Shown: positions 1 through 8,855 of the stretch, one piece after another | Position numbering within the stretch: position 1 is the first letter of the stretch | Layout: the number at the start of each line of letters is the position of its first letter | DNA from: JAWSVE01 sp033852115 | GTDB lineage: Bacteria > Pseudomonadota > Gammaproteobacteria > Pseudomonadales > Cellvibrionaceae | Reading direction: 5' to 3' | Assembly: GCA_033852115.1 (NCBI GenBank) | Contig: JAWSVE010000002.1 | Coordinates: forward strand, 1,240,001-1,304,000 | DNA: 64,000 nucleotides | The notes under the pieces: generated by a model | What the model saw: the letters and a program-made list of their open reading frames with translations, nothing else | Databases searched by the model: none | What the model was told of the DNA's origin: nothing | Program-made: the position numbers and the translations under genes

Positions 1-143
1 AGGGTCAGTACCGCCAGCGCGATGGTCATCTTGTGGGAGGTGCTCCACACCAGCTCAAGTGCGCGTCGGCTGTAGCGAAAAACGCCGATGAATCGGTGCA
101 GGGGATTATCGTCGGCGTTTTGCCATTGTTGTGGAGGGCTCAA
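1..143 (-). CDS. ABC transporter, N-terminal fragment
   Basis: An open minus-strand frame runs off the left edge and reads FRYSRRALELVWSTSHKMTI followed by a hydrophobic run. This resembles the cytosolic N-terminus and first membrane helix of fused permease/ATPase ABC exporters (MsbA/MdlB type), but only about 48 residues are visible, so substrate and full architecture cannot be judged. No in-frame ATG is visible; a TTG at 143 is my best start, with a weak purine-rich stretch upstream. The frame stays open to about 217, so the start could lie further upstream. It is divergent from the gene at 391. The assignment rests on pattern memory of the N-terminus alone. Confidence 0.45.
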   Translation of the reverse strand, partial: MSPPQQWQNADDNPLHRFIGVFRYSRRALELVWSTSHKMTIALAVLT

Positions 144-390
144 AACTCGATCTTCTTTCTTGCGATATGGGTGGATGCTGATAGTAGCGGTTTTTCTACT
201 TTAGCTCTATGGCTAAGGTGGTCTGCAATTATTTCGTAGCTATAAATTTTCTAATGAAAAGAATAGCTTAGCTTAGTAGTGCACGCTTGAATGGCTGAAT
301 CCATCCTCATTACCTATAGTTAATTAAAGGTTTCACTTTAAGGGTGCAGCCGTATTTTCATTTAATCATTCGGTATACGGGGCTGGCGAG

Positions 391-978
391 GTGGCGGTAG
401 ACGAGGAAGATGAGGGAGGCGGCGAAGGCGCCGAACTCAAAAAACTGCAAAAGTCGGCGAAAACAACGCGGACGTTGTTCTTCTCGGTTCTGGTGACCTT
501 GCTGGTAATCGTTAGCATATTGATCACCAGTGTCGTGGTGATCAATATCCAATTGTCGAAGCGCAACGAGGTGCCGTCAGAAGAATTTGCGGAGCAATTG
601 GCGACGCTAAATTCTCAGTTAGAGCACATCAGTGTCCTACATAACTCGGAAGCTAGGGTTTACTTTGATTTCCAGGATACCCTTGATGAAGTCAAAGCGC
701 TGTATACCACCGAGGAAATCAATCTGTTGCGCCAACAGATGATGAGTCAGGAGCAGGATCGACGCAAAATGCTCGATATCATGGCTTCAGGTCATGAAAG
801 CATAGCGGCAATGATGCCCGGCAATAGGCGCTGGGTGGAGGACTTTAAAAAGACCGCCGCGGCTGCCAAGAAGCGGTCCCTAGATAGAGAAAAAGCTATC
901 AAAGAATCGATGACGCCACGAGAGCCTGACGAAGAAGGTGCCGAGGACGTGAGTGCCGACAAGTCGGCCAAAAAGTAG
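391..978 (+). CDS. Single-pass membrane protein with coiled coil
   Basis: Unrecognised 195-residue protein. An acidic, glycine-rich start (residues 1-20) precedes one strong transmembrane segment (about 29-54). A long charged helical region follows, probably coiled coil, ending in a Lys/Glu-rich tail. The frame opens only at 328 and contains no ATG before residue 1, so the GTG at 391 is the likely start, with GGGG 8 nt upstream. It is followed 24 bp later by a second single-pass membrane protein, so the two are probably co-transcribed and may work together. No function is proposed. Confidence 0.7.
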   Translation: MAVDEEDEGGGEGAELKKLQKSAKTTRTLFFSVLVTLLVIVSILITSVVVINIQLSKRNEVPSEEFAEQLATLNSQLEHISVLHNSEARVYFDFQDTLDEVKALYTTEEINLLRQQMMSQEQDRRKMLDIMASGHESIAAMMPGNRRWVEDFKKTAAAAKKRSLDREKAIKESMTPREPDEEGAEDVSADKSAKK

Positions 979-1002
979 CGAAAAATTTCCACTGAGAACA
1001 TT

Positions 1003-1605
1003 ATGTCTGATGACGCTATTGACAATACAGAGACAGCCGACCCAGTCGCGACTCTGCGTAAGTCCCTCGGTCGTTGGCGAATCGTGTCGTTTGTCTGTGC
1101 ATTTTTAGGTGTTGTGACGAGTGTTGGCGCGGTAGCGACGGTTTGGTATACGGGCAGCAACTCGCTAACCGCCTTTAAAGACTTGCCGGTATATCAGGTA
1201 AATACTTTGACCATCGATTATCGAGAGGCGGTCATGAGGCTCGATGAATCCATCGAATCGACGAAAAATACGCTGGCAAACCCAAATACGCAGTATGTTC
1301 TGTTTGATGCGCGCCAGCTTGTGGCTCAGGTGCAAGAGGTGGAGGCCCAGTTTGCCGACGACCTGAGCCAATATAGTGACTCTGTTGCGATTATTGCTCG
1401 GGATGTGGGAGGTGCGCTGGAGTGGAATCGTCACTTTCAGCGACAAGTCGCTCGGTTAGTGGAGCGCAGTCGGGTCCGGCAGGCTAGCTTAAACGCAATT
1501 TTCGACCGATATCCACGTCCAGATCTTCCTGAGCTTGACCCATCTGACGCAAGTGCGGCTGATAGCCCGGCCGCTGCTGCTCCGAGGCGGAGCCAAGCAA
1601 AATAG
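1003..1605 (+). CDS. Single-pass membrane protein, hypothetical
   Basis: Unrecognised 200-residue protein. A short acidic cytosolic N-terminus is followed by one transmembrane helix (about residues 27-48). A mostly helical domain of about 130 residues then leads to an Ala/Pro/Ser-rich C-terminal tail. The layout copies that of the preceding gene (N-terminal acidic segment, one helix, long helical domain), suggesting a paired membrane complex. The start ATG lies 24 bp after the upstream stop. No catalytic motif is visible. Confidence 0.7.
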   Translation: MSDDAIDNTETADPVATLRKSLGRWRIVSFVCAFLGVVTSVGAVATVWYTGSNSLTAFKDLPVYQVNTLTIDYREAVMRLDESIESTKNTLANPNTQYVLFDARQLVAQVQEVEAQFADDLSQYSDSVAIIARDVGGALEWNRHFQRQVARLVERSRVRQASLNAIFDRYPRPDLPELDPSDASAADSPAAAAPRRSQAK

Positions 1606-1812
1606 AGCGCCACCCCCAGGGGGGCCACCCCATAACGAAGACTTATCTCCGCTATATTCTTATTGAAAAGCCGTTTCTCGCGCTGGGTTCTCAGACCGAA
1701 TGCTGGCATAATAACGCGCCCCAAAACTGGGGGTTCTTAATTGGCCCCGCTTAAGCCAGATCTGGCCAGCGGCGAGCGACGTCCCACCGATTTGTGCAGC
1801 TTGAGGAAAACT

Positions 1813-2928
1813 ATGCAACCGACGGTTAAACCTAACAATCCTAATTTTTCATCTGGTCCATGTGCCAAGCGCCCTGGGTACAGTGTTAGTGCTTTGGATA
1901 CTCGCTGTTTAGGTCGATCGCACCGCTCCTCGCTAGGCAAGCAGTTACTAAAGCAAGTGTGCCTCGATACGGCTGCCGCATTAGGTCTACCTGAAGGATA
2001 TAAAGTCGGTGTTGTTCCAGGCTCCGACACGGGCGCTATGGAGATGGCAATGTGGTCACTGCTTGGTTCTCGTGGCGTCGACGTCATGCAGTGGGAGTCT
2101 TTTGGTAAAGGCTGGCTCACGGATGTCACCAAACAATTGAAGTTGGATAACGTCCGCGCGCTTGAAGCTGACTACGGCCAGCTCCCGGATTTATCCCAGG
2201 TCGACTTTAACAATGATGTCATCTTCACTTGGAATGGCACTACGTCGGGTGTCAAAGTCCCGAACGGTGACTGGATTGCCGATGATCGCGAAGGCCTAAC
2301 TATTTGTGACGCAACCTCCGCCGTGTTTGCCATGGAGCTTCCCTGGGAGAAGTTAGACGTGATTACCTTCTCTTGGCAGAAAGTACTCGGCGGCGAAGGT
2401 GCCCACGGTATGCTGATTTTGAGTCCGCGTGCGGTAGAGCGTCTTGAGAGTTACACGCCAGCGTGGCCTCTGCCGAAGATATTTCGATTAACAAAAGGCG
2501 GTGAGCTAATTGACGGCATCTTTACTGGCGCGACTATTAACACGCCATCAATGCTCGCAGTAGCCGATTACTTGGATGCACTGGCGTGGGTCGAAAGTCT
2601 CGGTGGTGTGAACGCAGCAATTGCGAAGTCTGAAGAAAACTTGGCGGTGCTGAAAAAATTTGTTGATGCCAACGATTGGATCAGCTTCCTTGCGCAAGAC
2701 GAAGCAACGCTTTCAAACACGTCTGTGTGCTTAACGGTAGATGCAACGCCGGAACAGGTTAAGAAAATGGTTTCCTTGCTTGACGAGCAAGGAGTGGCCT
2801 ACGACATTGGTGCCTACCGAGATGCGCCTGCGGGCCTTCGTATTTGGTGCGGTGCGACAGTTGAAGCTGCAGATCTCGAAGCGCTTGGTCCATGGCTGGC
2901 TTGGGCTTACGAAGAGGCAAAAGCTTAA
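1813..2928 (+). CDS. serC: Phosphoserine aminotransferase
   Basis: Class V PLP aminotransferase, 371 residues, converting 3-phosphohydroxypyruvate and glutamate to phosphoserine. The N-terminal signature PNNPNFSSGPCAKRPGYS is typical of the SerC subfamily seen mainly in alphaproteobacteria and methanogens (TIGR01365-like), not of E. coli SerC. The PLP lysine is K190 in the segment SWQKVLGGEGAHG. I chose the ATG at 1813, preceded by GAGG, because the family begins just before the PNNPNFSSGP motif; the frame stays open upstream to a TTG at 1741. It is followed 78 bp later by serA, so the first two steps of serine synthesis are encoded together. Confidence 0.9.
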   Translation: MQPTVKPNNPNFSSGPCAKRPGYSVSALDTRCLGRSHRSSLGKQLLKQVCLDTAAALGLPEGYKVGVVPGSDTGAMEMAMWSLLGSRGVDVMQWESFGKGWLTDVTKQLKLDNVRALEADYGQLPDLSQVDFNNDVIFTWNGTTSGVKVPNGDWIADDREGLTICDATSAVFAMELPWEKLDVITFSWQKVLGGEGAHGMLILSPRAVERLESYTPAWPLPKIFRLTKGGELIDGIFTGATINTPSMLAVADYLDALAWVESLGGVNAAIAKSEENLAVLKKFVDANDWISFLAQDEATLSNTSVCLTVDATPEQVKKMVSLLDEQGVAYDIGAYRDAPAGLRIWCGATVEAADLEALGPWLAWAYEEAKA

Positions 2929-3006
2929 CGCGCATATTTGTCGTAAGAGCGTAGTAGCGAACACGCTTGGGTAAAAGATTTCAAATTTATAGGTAAGGAT
3001 CAATCA

Positions 3007-4179
3007 ATGTTAAAGATCAAAACGTACAATGCGATCTCTGTAAAAGGCCTTGATCGTTTCAGTCGCGAGAAATACGAAGTCGCTAGCGAGATTACTTCGG
3101 CCGACGGTTATATTTTGCGTAGCCACAAATTGCATGGCGAAGAAATTCCATCGTCTGTAAAAGCGGTTGCTCGTGCCGGTGCAGGTGTCAACAATATCCC
3201 CGTGGATGAGTACACTAAAAAAGGTGTCGTTGTATTTAATACGCCTGGTGCAAATGCTAACGCGGTAAAAGAGTTGGTGCTCGCTGGCTTATTGCTTAGT
3301 TCGCGCGGTATCGTTTCCGGTATGAACTTTGTTTCTACCTTGGGTGAAATGACCGATGCGGGTGAAATGAGCAAGTTACTAGAATCGGAAAAGAAGCGCT
3401 TTGCTGGTAATGAGCTGTACGGTAAAAAACTAGGCGTGGTTGGCTTGGGTGCTATTGGTTCTATGGTTGCGGAAATGGGCTTGGCCCTAGGAATGGATGT
3501 TGCGGGTTACGACCCTGCCATTTCAATCGAAGCGGCGTGGCGTTTACCGAGTGCAGTAATTCGCAAAGAAAATTTACAATCGTTGTTGGCGCACGCCGAT
3601 TACATCAGTCTTCACGTGCCAGCCCTGGAGGCCACTAAAGGCTTGATTAATGCGGAAGCATTAAAGTCTATGCAGAAAGGCGCGGTGCTAGTAAATTTCG
3701 CACGTGATGCAATTGTTGATGCGGAAGCAATTGTTGAAAGCCTCAATGAAGGTCATCTCGGACAGTATGTGTGTGATTTCCCTGAGCCTTGCTTGATCGG
3801 TCGTAGCGATGTTATCGCAATGCCTCACATCGGCGCGAGTACAGCCGAAGCTGAAGAAAATTGCGCGGTAATGGCAGCAAACCAATTAATGGATTACCTA
3901 GAGAACGGTAATATCCTGAATTCGGTAAATTTTCCTGCTGTACAAATGTCTCGCGCCGGTAAAGCGCGTATTACGTTTGCAAACGACAATGTTAGCGGTG
4001 TTCTCGGTCATGTTCTGACAGTATTGGCTGACAATAACGTGAATGTTGTCGATATGATGAACAAGAGCCGTGGCGATGTGGCTTACAACATTATTGATGT
4101 TGAAGACGTGCCGGGTGAAGACGTAGTGAATGCGATTAGCGACGTTGAGCATGTTATTAGCGTGCGCGTGCTGAGCTAA
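3007..4179 (+). CDS. serA: D-3-phosphoglycerate dehydrogenase
   Basis: NAD-dependent 2-hydroxyacid dehydrogenase opening the phosphorylated serine pathway. The 390-residue form has a substrate-binding domain with ARAGAGVNNIP (about 55-64), a Rossmann motif GLGAIG (146-151), and catalytic residues R233, E260 and H274 in the contexts NFARDAIVD, DFPEP and MPHIGAS. A short C-terminal ACT domain (about 320-390) probably mediates serine feedback. The ATG has AAGGA upstream. It lies directly after serC and is closed by an intrinsic terminator, consistent with a serCA unit. Confidence 0.93.
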   Translation: MLKIKTYNAISVKGLDRFSREKYEVASEITSADGYILRSHKLHGEEIPSSVKAVARAGAGVNNIPVDEYTKKGVVVFNTPGANANAVKELVLAGLLLSSRGIVSGMNFVSTLGEMTDAGEMSKLLESEKKRFAGNELYGKKLGVVGLGAIGSMVAEMGLALGMDVAGYDPAISIEAAWRLPSAVIRKENLQSLLAHADYISLHVPALEATKGLINAEALKSMQKGAVLVNFARDAIVDAEAIVESLNEGHLGQYVCDFPEPCLIGRSDVIAMPHIGASTAEAEENCAVMAANQLMDYLENGNILNSVNFPAVQMSRAGKARITFANDNVSGVLGHVLTVLADNNVNVVDMMNKSRGDVAYNIIDVEDVPGEDVVNAISDVEHVISVRVLS

Positions 4180-4203
4180 ATTTAGCGTCTATTAAACGTT
4201 TTA

Positions 4204-4233
4204 AAAAAACCCAGCTTCGGCTGGGTTTTTTAT
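4204..4233 (+). terminator. Rho-independent terminator after serA
   Basis: The inverted repeat AACCCAGC-TTCG-GCTGGGTT has a UUCG-type tetraloop and is followed by a run of T. An A run on the 5' side means it could also work for the convergent minus-strand gene, whose stop lies inside the T run. Confidence 0.9.
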
Positions 4234-4667
4234 TGTGCGATGATTTGCCCTTGAGCGACTAGCCACATTAGGACCGCATAGCGGCCTCCTTTCCCCATTG
4301 CGGCGAGAATCGCGAGTTGCCAAATCGGTACACGCATAATGCCCGCAACAAATGTAAGCCCATCACCAATGAGCGGCAGCCACGAAAACAATAAGCTCCA
4401 TCGTCCATAGCGCTGAAACCATCGCTGGGCTTTATTCATGTCTGTCTTGTTCGCAGGAAACCATCGACGATCTTGAAAGTGCAGACAGTAACGACCTAGC
4501 CACCAGTTAATTACCGCGCCTAGCGTATTGCCCGCCGTCGCACTAATCCAAAGCCAAAACAAAGAGTAACTCTCTAGCTGCATGCCGATGATGACGGCCT
4601 CCGACGACAACGGCAGCAGCGTAGCAGCAAGTAGTGAGGTAAACGCAAGCAACAAGTATTCAAACAT
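4230..4667 (-). CDS. YqaA-family membrane protein (DedA/VTT-like)
   Basis: Inner-membrane protein of 145 residues resembling E. coli YqaA, a short relative of the DedA/SNARE-associated (VTT) family. Visible are SLLAATLLPLSSEAV near the N-terminus, the GNTLGAVINWWLGR re-entrant-like motif, and LLFSWLPLIGDGLTFVAGI in the middle. DedA relatives have been linked to lipid scrambling and membrane homeostasis, but the substrate of YqaA itself is not established. I chose the internal ATG at 4667 because homologues begin there; an upstream in-frame start at 4739 would add 24 non-hydrophobic residues. It converges on serA. Confidence 0.8.
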   Translation of the reverse strand: MFEYLLLAFTSLLAATLLPLSSEAVIIGMQLESYSLFWLWISATAGNTLGAVINWWLGRYCLHFQDRRWFPANKTDMNKAQRWFQRYGRWSLLFSWLPLIGDGLTFVAGIMRVPIWQLAILAAMGKGGRYAVLMWLVAQGQIIAQ

Positions 4668-4791
4668 GGCATTGATGCTGGTACAGGAGAGTGTAGCCAG
4701 CATGCTTCTAAGGCTAAAAGGGGTTTCACATTTTTCCACGAATGGCCGGTCTATGATAATCTAAATGTCTTCAAACATCCCGGAAAGTGTT

Positions 4792-6318
4792 ATGTCTATC
4801 GAAAATGCTCGCATTACTATTTGCAATCTTACATTGGCGCAGTATCCACAGATTAAGTCGTTAATGGATGAGGTGTATTCGGAATTAGGTGGCGCGTGGC
4901 CTCGTCATACTATTCAACGTCTGATAAAGGAGTTTCCAGAAGGGCAGCTGGGTATTTTAGATGGAGAGGAACTCGTTGGCTTAGCTCTTAGTGTACAGGT
5001 GGATTACCAACGCTTTTCTAACCCACATACCTACGACGACATTGTCGATAGTAACGATAACGTTTATTCCGACAAAAAAGGTGACGCGCTTTATGGGTTA
5101 GACGTGGTTATCGGTAGCCGCCATCGAGGCTTACGTTTGGGTAGACGGCTGTATGATGCGCGAAAGGAACTATGTCGACAATACAATTTGCGCGCTATTC
5201 TCGCTGGCGGAAGAATTCCTAATTACCATAAAGTGCGTGATGAGATGACGCCGATGCAGTACATCGAAAAGGTCGACAACAAGGAGTTGTACGATCCTAT
5301 TTTGTCTTTTCAATTGTCGAATGATTTTCAAGTTAAGCGCTTGTTGAAAAAATATTTGCCAGAGGACGAAGACTCCGAAGGCTACGCAACATTATTAGAA
5401 TGGAACAATATTTTGTTCGACCCAGAGCCCACTGTGCTTGAAACCGCAAAGCCCGTCGTGCGAGTCGGGGCCGTACAGTGGCAGATGCGCGGGGTTAAAT
5501 CACTTGAAGATTTGATGTCTCAAGTGGAATTTTTCGTCGATACAGTCTCTGACTACCAGTCAGATTTTATTGTCTTCCCGGAATTCTTTAATGCACCCTT
5601 GATGGGTATTGAACCTAGTAGCTCTCAAATGGAAGCTATTCGTTATCTTGCGAGTTTTACCGATGAGATTCGAGAAAGAATGGCCGGAATGGCAATTGAA
5701 TATAATGCCAATATTATTACCGGGTCAATGCCTTTGTTAGAGGAAGGGAAGTTATACAACGTTACCTATCTTTGTCATCGCAGTGGAAAAATAGATGAGC
5801 AGCGTAAGATTCATGTAACACCGCATGAAGAAAATGACTGGGTCATTGAAGGCGGGAATCAGATATCCGTATTTGATACAGACGCTGGAAAAGTCGGCAT
5901 ATTGATTTGCTATGATGTAGAATTCCCTGAGTTGTCGCGAATTCTCGCCGATCAGGGAATGCAGATTTTATTTGTTCCGTTTTGGACAGATACTAAAAAT
6001 AGTTATTTACGTGTTCGACATTGTGCACAAGCGCGAGCGATTGAAAACGAATGTTATGTAGTGATAGCGGGAAGCGTTGGCAACTTACCTGCGGTTGAAA
6101 GTCTAGACGTGCAATACTCTCAATCGGCGGTGCTGTCGCCATCAGACTTTTCCTTTCCGCATGATGCTGTTTTGTCTGAGGCGACACCAAATACAGAAAT
6201 GTTACTTTTCTCTGATCTCGACATGTACAAGCTAAAGATTTTGCATAGCGAAGGATCGGTTCGTAACTTGAAACAGCGTCGAACTGATCTGTACAGCTTA
6301 TCGTTGAATAAAAAATAG
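4792..6318 (+). CDS. GNAT acetyltransferase / carbon-nitrogen hydrolase fusion
   Basis: Bifunctional protein of 508 residues. An N-terminal GNAT domain (about 1-205) contains the acetyl-CoA loop region VIGSRHRGLRLGRRL. It is followed by a nitrilase-superfamily domain (about 220-500) with a complete catalytic triad: E264 (FPEF), K339 (EQRKIH) and C373 (LICYDVEFPE). The same two-domain architecture recurs in bacteria, usually annotated as bifunctional GNAT/amidohydrolase; its substrate is generally unknown. I chose the ATG at 4792, preceded by GGAAAG, over an in-frame ATG at 4765 that lacks a ribosome-binding site. Confidence 0.87.
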   Translation: MSIENARITICNLTLAQYPQIKSLMDEVYSELGGAWPRHTIQRLIKEFPEGQLGILDGEELVGLALSVQVDYQRFSNPHTYDDIVDSNDNVYSDKKGDALYGLDVVIGSRHRGLRLGRRLYDARKELCRQYNLRAILAGGRIPNYHKVRDEMTPMQYIEKVDNKELYDPILSFQLSNDFQVKRLLKKYLPEDEDSEGYATLLEWNNILFDPEPTVLETAKPVVRVGAVQWQMRGVKSLEDLMSQVEFFVDTVSDYQSDFIVFPEFFNAPLMGIEPSSSQMEAIRYLASFTDEIRERMAGMAIEYNANIITGSMPLLEEGKLYNVTYLCHRSGKIDEQRKIHVTPHEENDWVIEGGNQISVFDTDAGKVGILICYDVEFPELSRILADQGMQILFVPFWTDTKNSYLRVRHCAQARAIENECYVVIAGSVGNLPAVESLDVQYSQSAVLSPSDFSFPHDAVLSEATPNTEMLLFSDLDMYKLKILHSEGSVRNLKQRRTDLYSLSLNKK

Positions 6319-6335
6319 TAACGTTACTAGAGTCT

Positions 6336-6370
6336 GAATGCCCTGTTTATTCGTAGGGTATTCAAATTTT
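6336..6370. terminator. Probable bidirectional terminator
   Basis: GAATGCCCT pairs with AGGGTATTC (one G-T wobble) around a 10-nt loop, followed by AAATTTT. It sits between two convergent genes. The stem is imperfect and the T run short, so efficiency is uncertain. Confidence 0.5.
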
Positions 6371-6401
6371 CTAAATGTGGTAAATGACATTAGGAGCTGC
6401 A

Positions 6402-7013
6402 TTAAAAAGTAAAGTAGAAAGATAAGACTCGATCGTAAGCTTCTACCTCTGTGAGTCCTCGCAGGCCAAACCCGACATCATTATGCGGGCCATAGTCTTC
6501 CAATGTGATGCTAGCGGTGTCGACAGCTAGCTCTAAGCCCCACGAGAAAAACCTCCCATGACCAAACTCAATACCAATTGCCCCTAGTGCGCCAATTGAC
6601 GTGTCCTCCACGTAATCCCCGCTCGTGAAATGGTTGGATAAACCCGCGCGCACATACGGCGTGACGGTGCCGCCGTGATTAAAATTGAATCCAATGGTAG
6701 CTGCTACAGGTAGTTGAAGATGGTCCGCATCCCCTGCAATCAAAAAAAGTGGGCCAACGGATAGATCAGTGCGGAGCCCATTGTCGGCGTGATAGACCCC
6801 TCGAAAGCCAATCCCAATCGGGAGCGTTTCTGCGACGTCGACGTCGTAATAGAACCCGGGAGGTTCGTAGCGTAGGTTGTCTTCATAAATGTCCAGTACA
6901 TCTTCAACACCTGGCACGTAGCTGATCTGCGCTCCAAACTTCCACTCCCCAGCGTTTGCTTGTGTTGCGCAGAGTAGTCCAAACGCAATGATCGTCCATA
7001 CTTTCAAGTTCAT
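6402..7013 (-). CDS. Outer-membrane beta-barrel protein
   Basis: 203-residue exported protein with a clear signal peptide, cleaved after ANA near residue 21. Alternating hydrophobic/polar strands end in a terminal Phe (LSFYFTF), the usual C-terminal BAM signal. Size and strand pattern fit a small 8-stranded barrel, but no specific family such as OmpW or PagP is recognised. The ATG is preceded by GGAG. Transcription is away from the following dehydrogenase gene, with a 200-bp divergent region between them. Confidence 0.72.
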   Translation of the reverse strand: MNLKVWTIIAFGLLCATQANAGEWKFGAQISYVPGVEDVLDIYEDNLRYEPPGFYYDVDVAETLPIGIGFRGVYHADNGLRTDLSVGPLFLIAGDADHLQLPVAATIGFNFNHGGTVTPYVRAGLSNHFTSGDYVEDTSIGALGAIGIEFGHGRFFSWGLELAVDTASITLEDYGPHNDVGFGLRGLTEVEAYDRVLSFYFTF

Positions 7014-7223
7014 TGTATCTCCATGAATAAATTAATGTTATTTATTGGTGCGTATACTAAACAGCAGGCTGGCTATGTACAAGCTAAGGCTCACGTTGCA
7101 CACTATGGTTCTTATCCCTTGATTCACTTTTAACCTTTCGAAGGTGACACTATTTTAGGCATAAATGACGACTTATTTTCGCGTGCGAATAATTGGCAAG
7201 CGCTTTCCAGCGTTGACTACGAT

Positions 7224-8813
7224 GTGTTGGTTGTCGGAGCGGGCATTAATGGAGCGGTGGCCGCTGCGTCCTTAGCGGCCCGTGGCGTTAAGGTCGCTTT
7301 GGTAGAGCGAAGTGATTTTGCCAGTGGTTCCAGTTCACAGTCATCAAATTTAGCATGGGGTGGAATCAAGTATTTAGAAAGCGGCGAATTTTTATTGGTC
7401 AACAAGCTTTGCCGTAGTCGAAACCATTTAATGCAGCACTACCCGTCAAGCGTAAAGGAGATTCGTTTTCTGACCACGATTCGACGCGGGTTTAGAATGC
7501 CTCCGTTTTTTATTTACCTTGGTGCTTTGCTTTATTGGTTTATCGGCGCTTGTTTTACTAAATCGCCTCGTTATTTGCGGAAGAAGGATATTGTTAGGCG
7601 CGTATCGGCTATAAATGCCGACAGTATAGTTGGCGGTTTGGAGTATTCTGACTGTTATTTGCCGGACAATGATTCCAGGTTCGTTTTTCGGTTTGTTCGT
7701 AAGGCCATGGAGGCCGGCTGTTGCGCGGTGAACTATGCTGAGGTTAAGAGTGCGCAATTAGGTACTGTAGAGCAAGGCGAAAGTTGCTGGCTGGCGACTG
7801 TTGAGGATCGTCTTACCGGCGAAACGACTCAAATACGCTCGCGCGTGTTGATCAATGCCTGTGGTCCCTATGTTGATCATTTTAACCAACTGATTCAGCA
7901 TGAAACCAATTACCAACACGTATTTTCTAAAGGTATTCATTTAATAGTCGACAGGGTGATACCCAGGGAGGTCATGCCTGAAGATAAAGTGTTGGCATTT
8001 TTCGCCAGCGATGGACGACTTTTTTTCGTATTGCCTATGGGGCCGAAAACCTGCATTGGCACAACGGACACACGCGTCGATTCTCCGACGTCGACAGTGA
8101 GCGAAGCGGACCGGCAATTTGTCTTAGACAATGCCAACGAAATGTTAAACCTTCCCCGAAAATTAACTACCAAAGACATCATCGCCGAGCGCTGCGGTGT
8201 CCGACCTTTGGCGGTCAAAAAAGCGCGGGAGTCTGGAGATGACTGGCTTACCTTATCGAGAAAACACGTAACGGAAGTCGACGCCTCGAAACGGTTGTTA
8301 AGTATATTTGGCGGAAAGTTAACAGACTGTATTAATGTTGGGGAAGAAGTAGCGCAGATCGTATCAGGTTTCGGCGTGGGAGCCGCTCAGAATCCTGTGG
8401 TTTGGTATGGAGAACCACCTGCGAGTGATAAAAAAGTATTCCTAGCCAGAGCAGCGGAATTGAACATTGATAAAAAGGTGAAAACGCTATCTGGTGAACC
8501 ATTGTCTGAACGGATATGGCGCCGCTATGGGGCGTTCGCCAATGAGTTGCTGAATGCGATGATTGAAGATGACACGCTGCTTGAAAAACCAATTCAAGAA
8601 ATTGAATATACTCGCGGTGAGATTATGTTAATGGCCAAAACGGAAATGATTATTACGCTTGAGGATTTCTTGCGTCGCCGAAGTAAGGTGTTAATGGTCA
8701 TGTCCGCTGAAGAGCTAATTAAGCATCCCGGCCTAAGAGACATTGCTAAGTTATTATTCTATGGAAGCGCCGAAAGTAAATTACAGGATTTTATCGAGCG
8801 GCATACTCAGTAG
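7224..8813 (+). CDS. FAD-dependent glycerol-3-phosphate dehydrogenase-like
   Basis: Flavoenzyme of about 530 residues related to GlpD. It shows the dinucleotide fingerprint VVGAGINGAVAAASLAARG, then SQSSNLAWGGIKYLESGEF, GLEYSDC, VLINACGPYVDHF, GTTDTRVDSPTSTV, GVRPL and FGGKLTDC. These match GlpD-family landmarks in order, so oxidation of glycerol-3-phosphate or a related polyol phosphate at the membrane is likely. The start is uncertain: the GTG at 7224 cuts close to the first beta strand. The frame stays open upstream (reading SSVDYDVLVVGAG) with no ATG, GTG or TTG. No glycerol genes are adjacent. Confidence 0.75.
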   Translation: MLVVGAGINGAVAAASLAARGVKVALVERSDFASGSSSQSSNLAWGGIKYLESGEFLLVNKLCRSRNHLMQHYPSSVKEIRFLTTIRRGFRMPPFFIYLGALLYWFIGACFTKSPRYLRKKDIVRRVSAINADSIVGGLEYSDCYLPDNDSRFVFRFVRKAMEAGCCAVNYAEVKSAQLGTVEQGESCWLATVEDRLTGETTQIRSRVLINACGPYVDHFNQLIQHETNYQHVFSKGIHLIVDRVIPREVMPEDKVLAFFASDGRLFFVLPMGPKTCIGTTDTRVDSPTSTVSEADRQFVLDNANEMLNLPRKLTTKDIIAERCGVRPLAVKKARESGDDWLTLSRKHVTEVDASKRLLSIFGGKLTDCINVGEEVAQIVSGFGVGAAQNPVVWYGEPPASDKKVFLARAAELNIDKKVKTLSGEPLSERIWRRYGAFANELLNAMIEDDTLLEKPIQEIEYTRGEIMLMAKTEMIITLEDFLRRRSKVLMVMSAEELIKHPGLRDIAKLLFYGSAESKLQDFIERHTQ

Positions 8814-8855
8814 GTAGGGTATGCCGAGCCGATTCTATTCAGTACGCAAACGGAA

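Noticed and set aside
33..239. Plus-strand open frame of 68 codons at the left edge
   Set aside because: It lies opposite the ABC-exporter-like minus frame, has no ribosome-binding site and no recognisable sequence.
1612..1640. GC-rich palindrome CCCCCAGGGGGG as a terminator
   Set aside because: There is almost no loop and no following T run.
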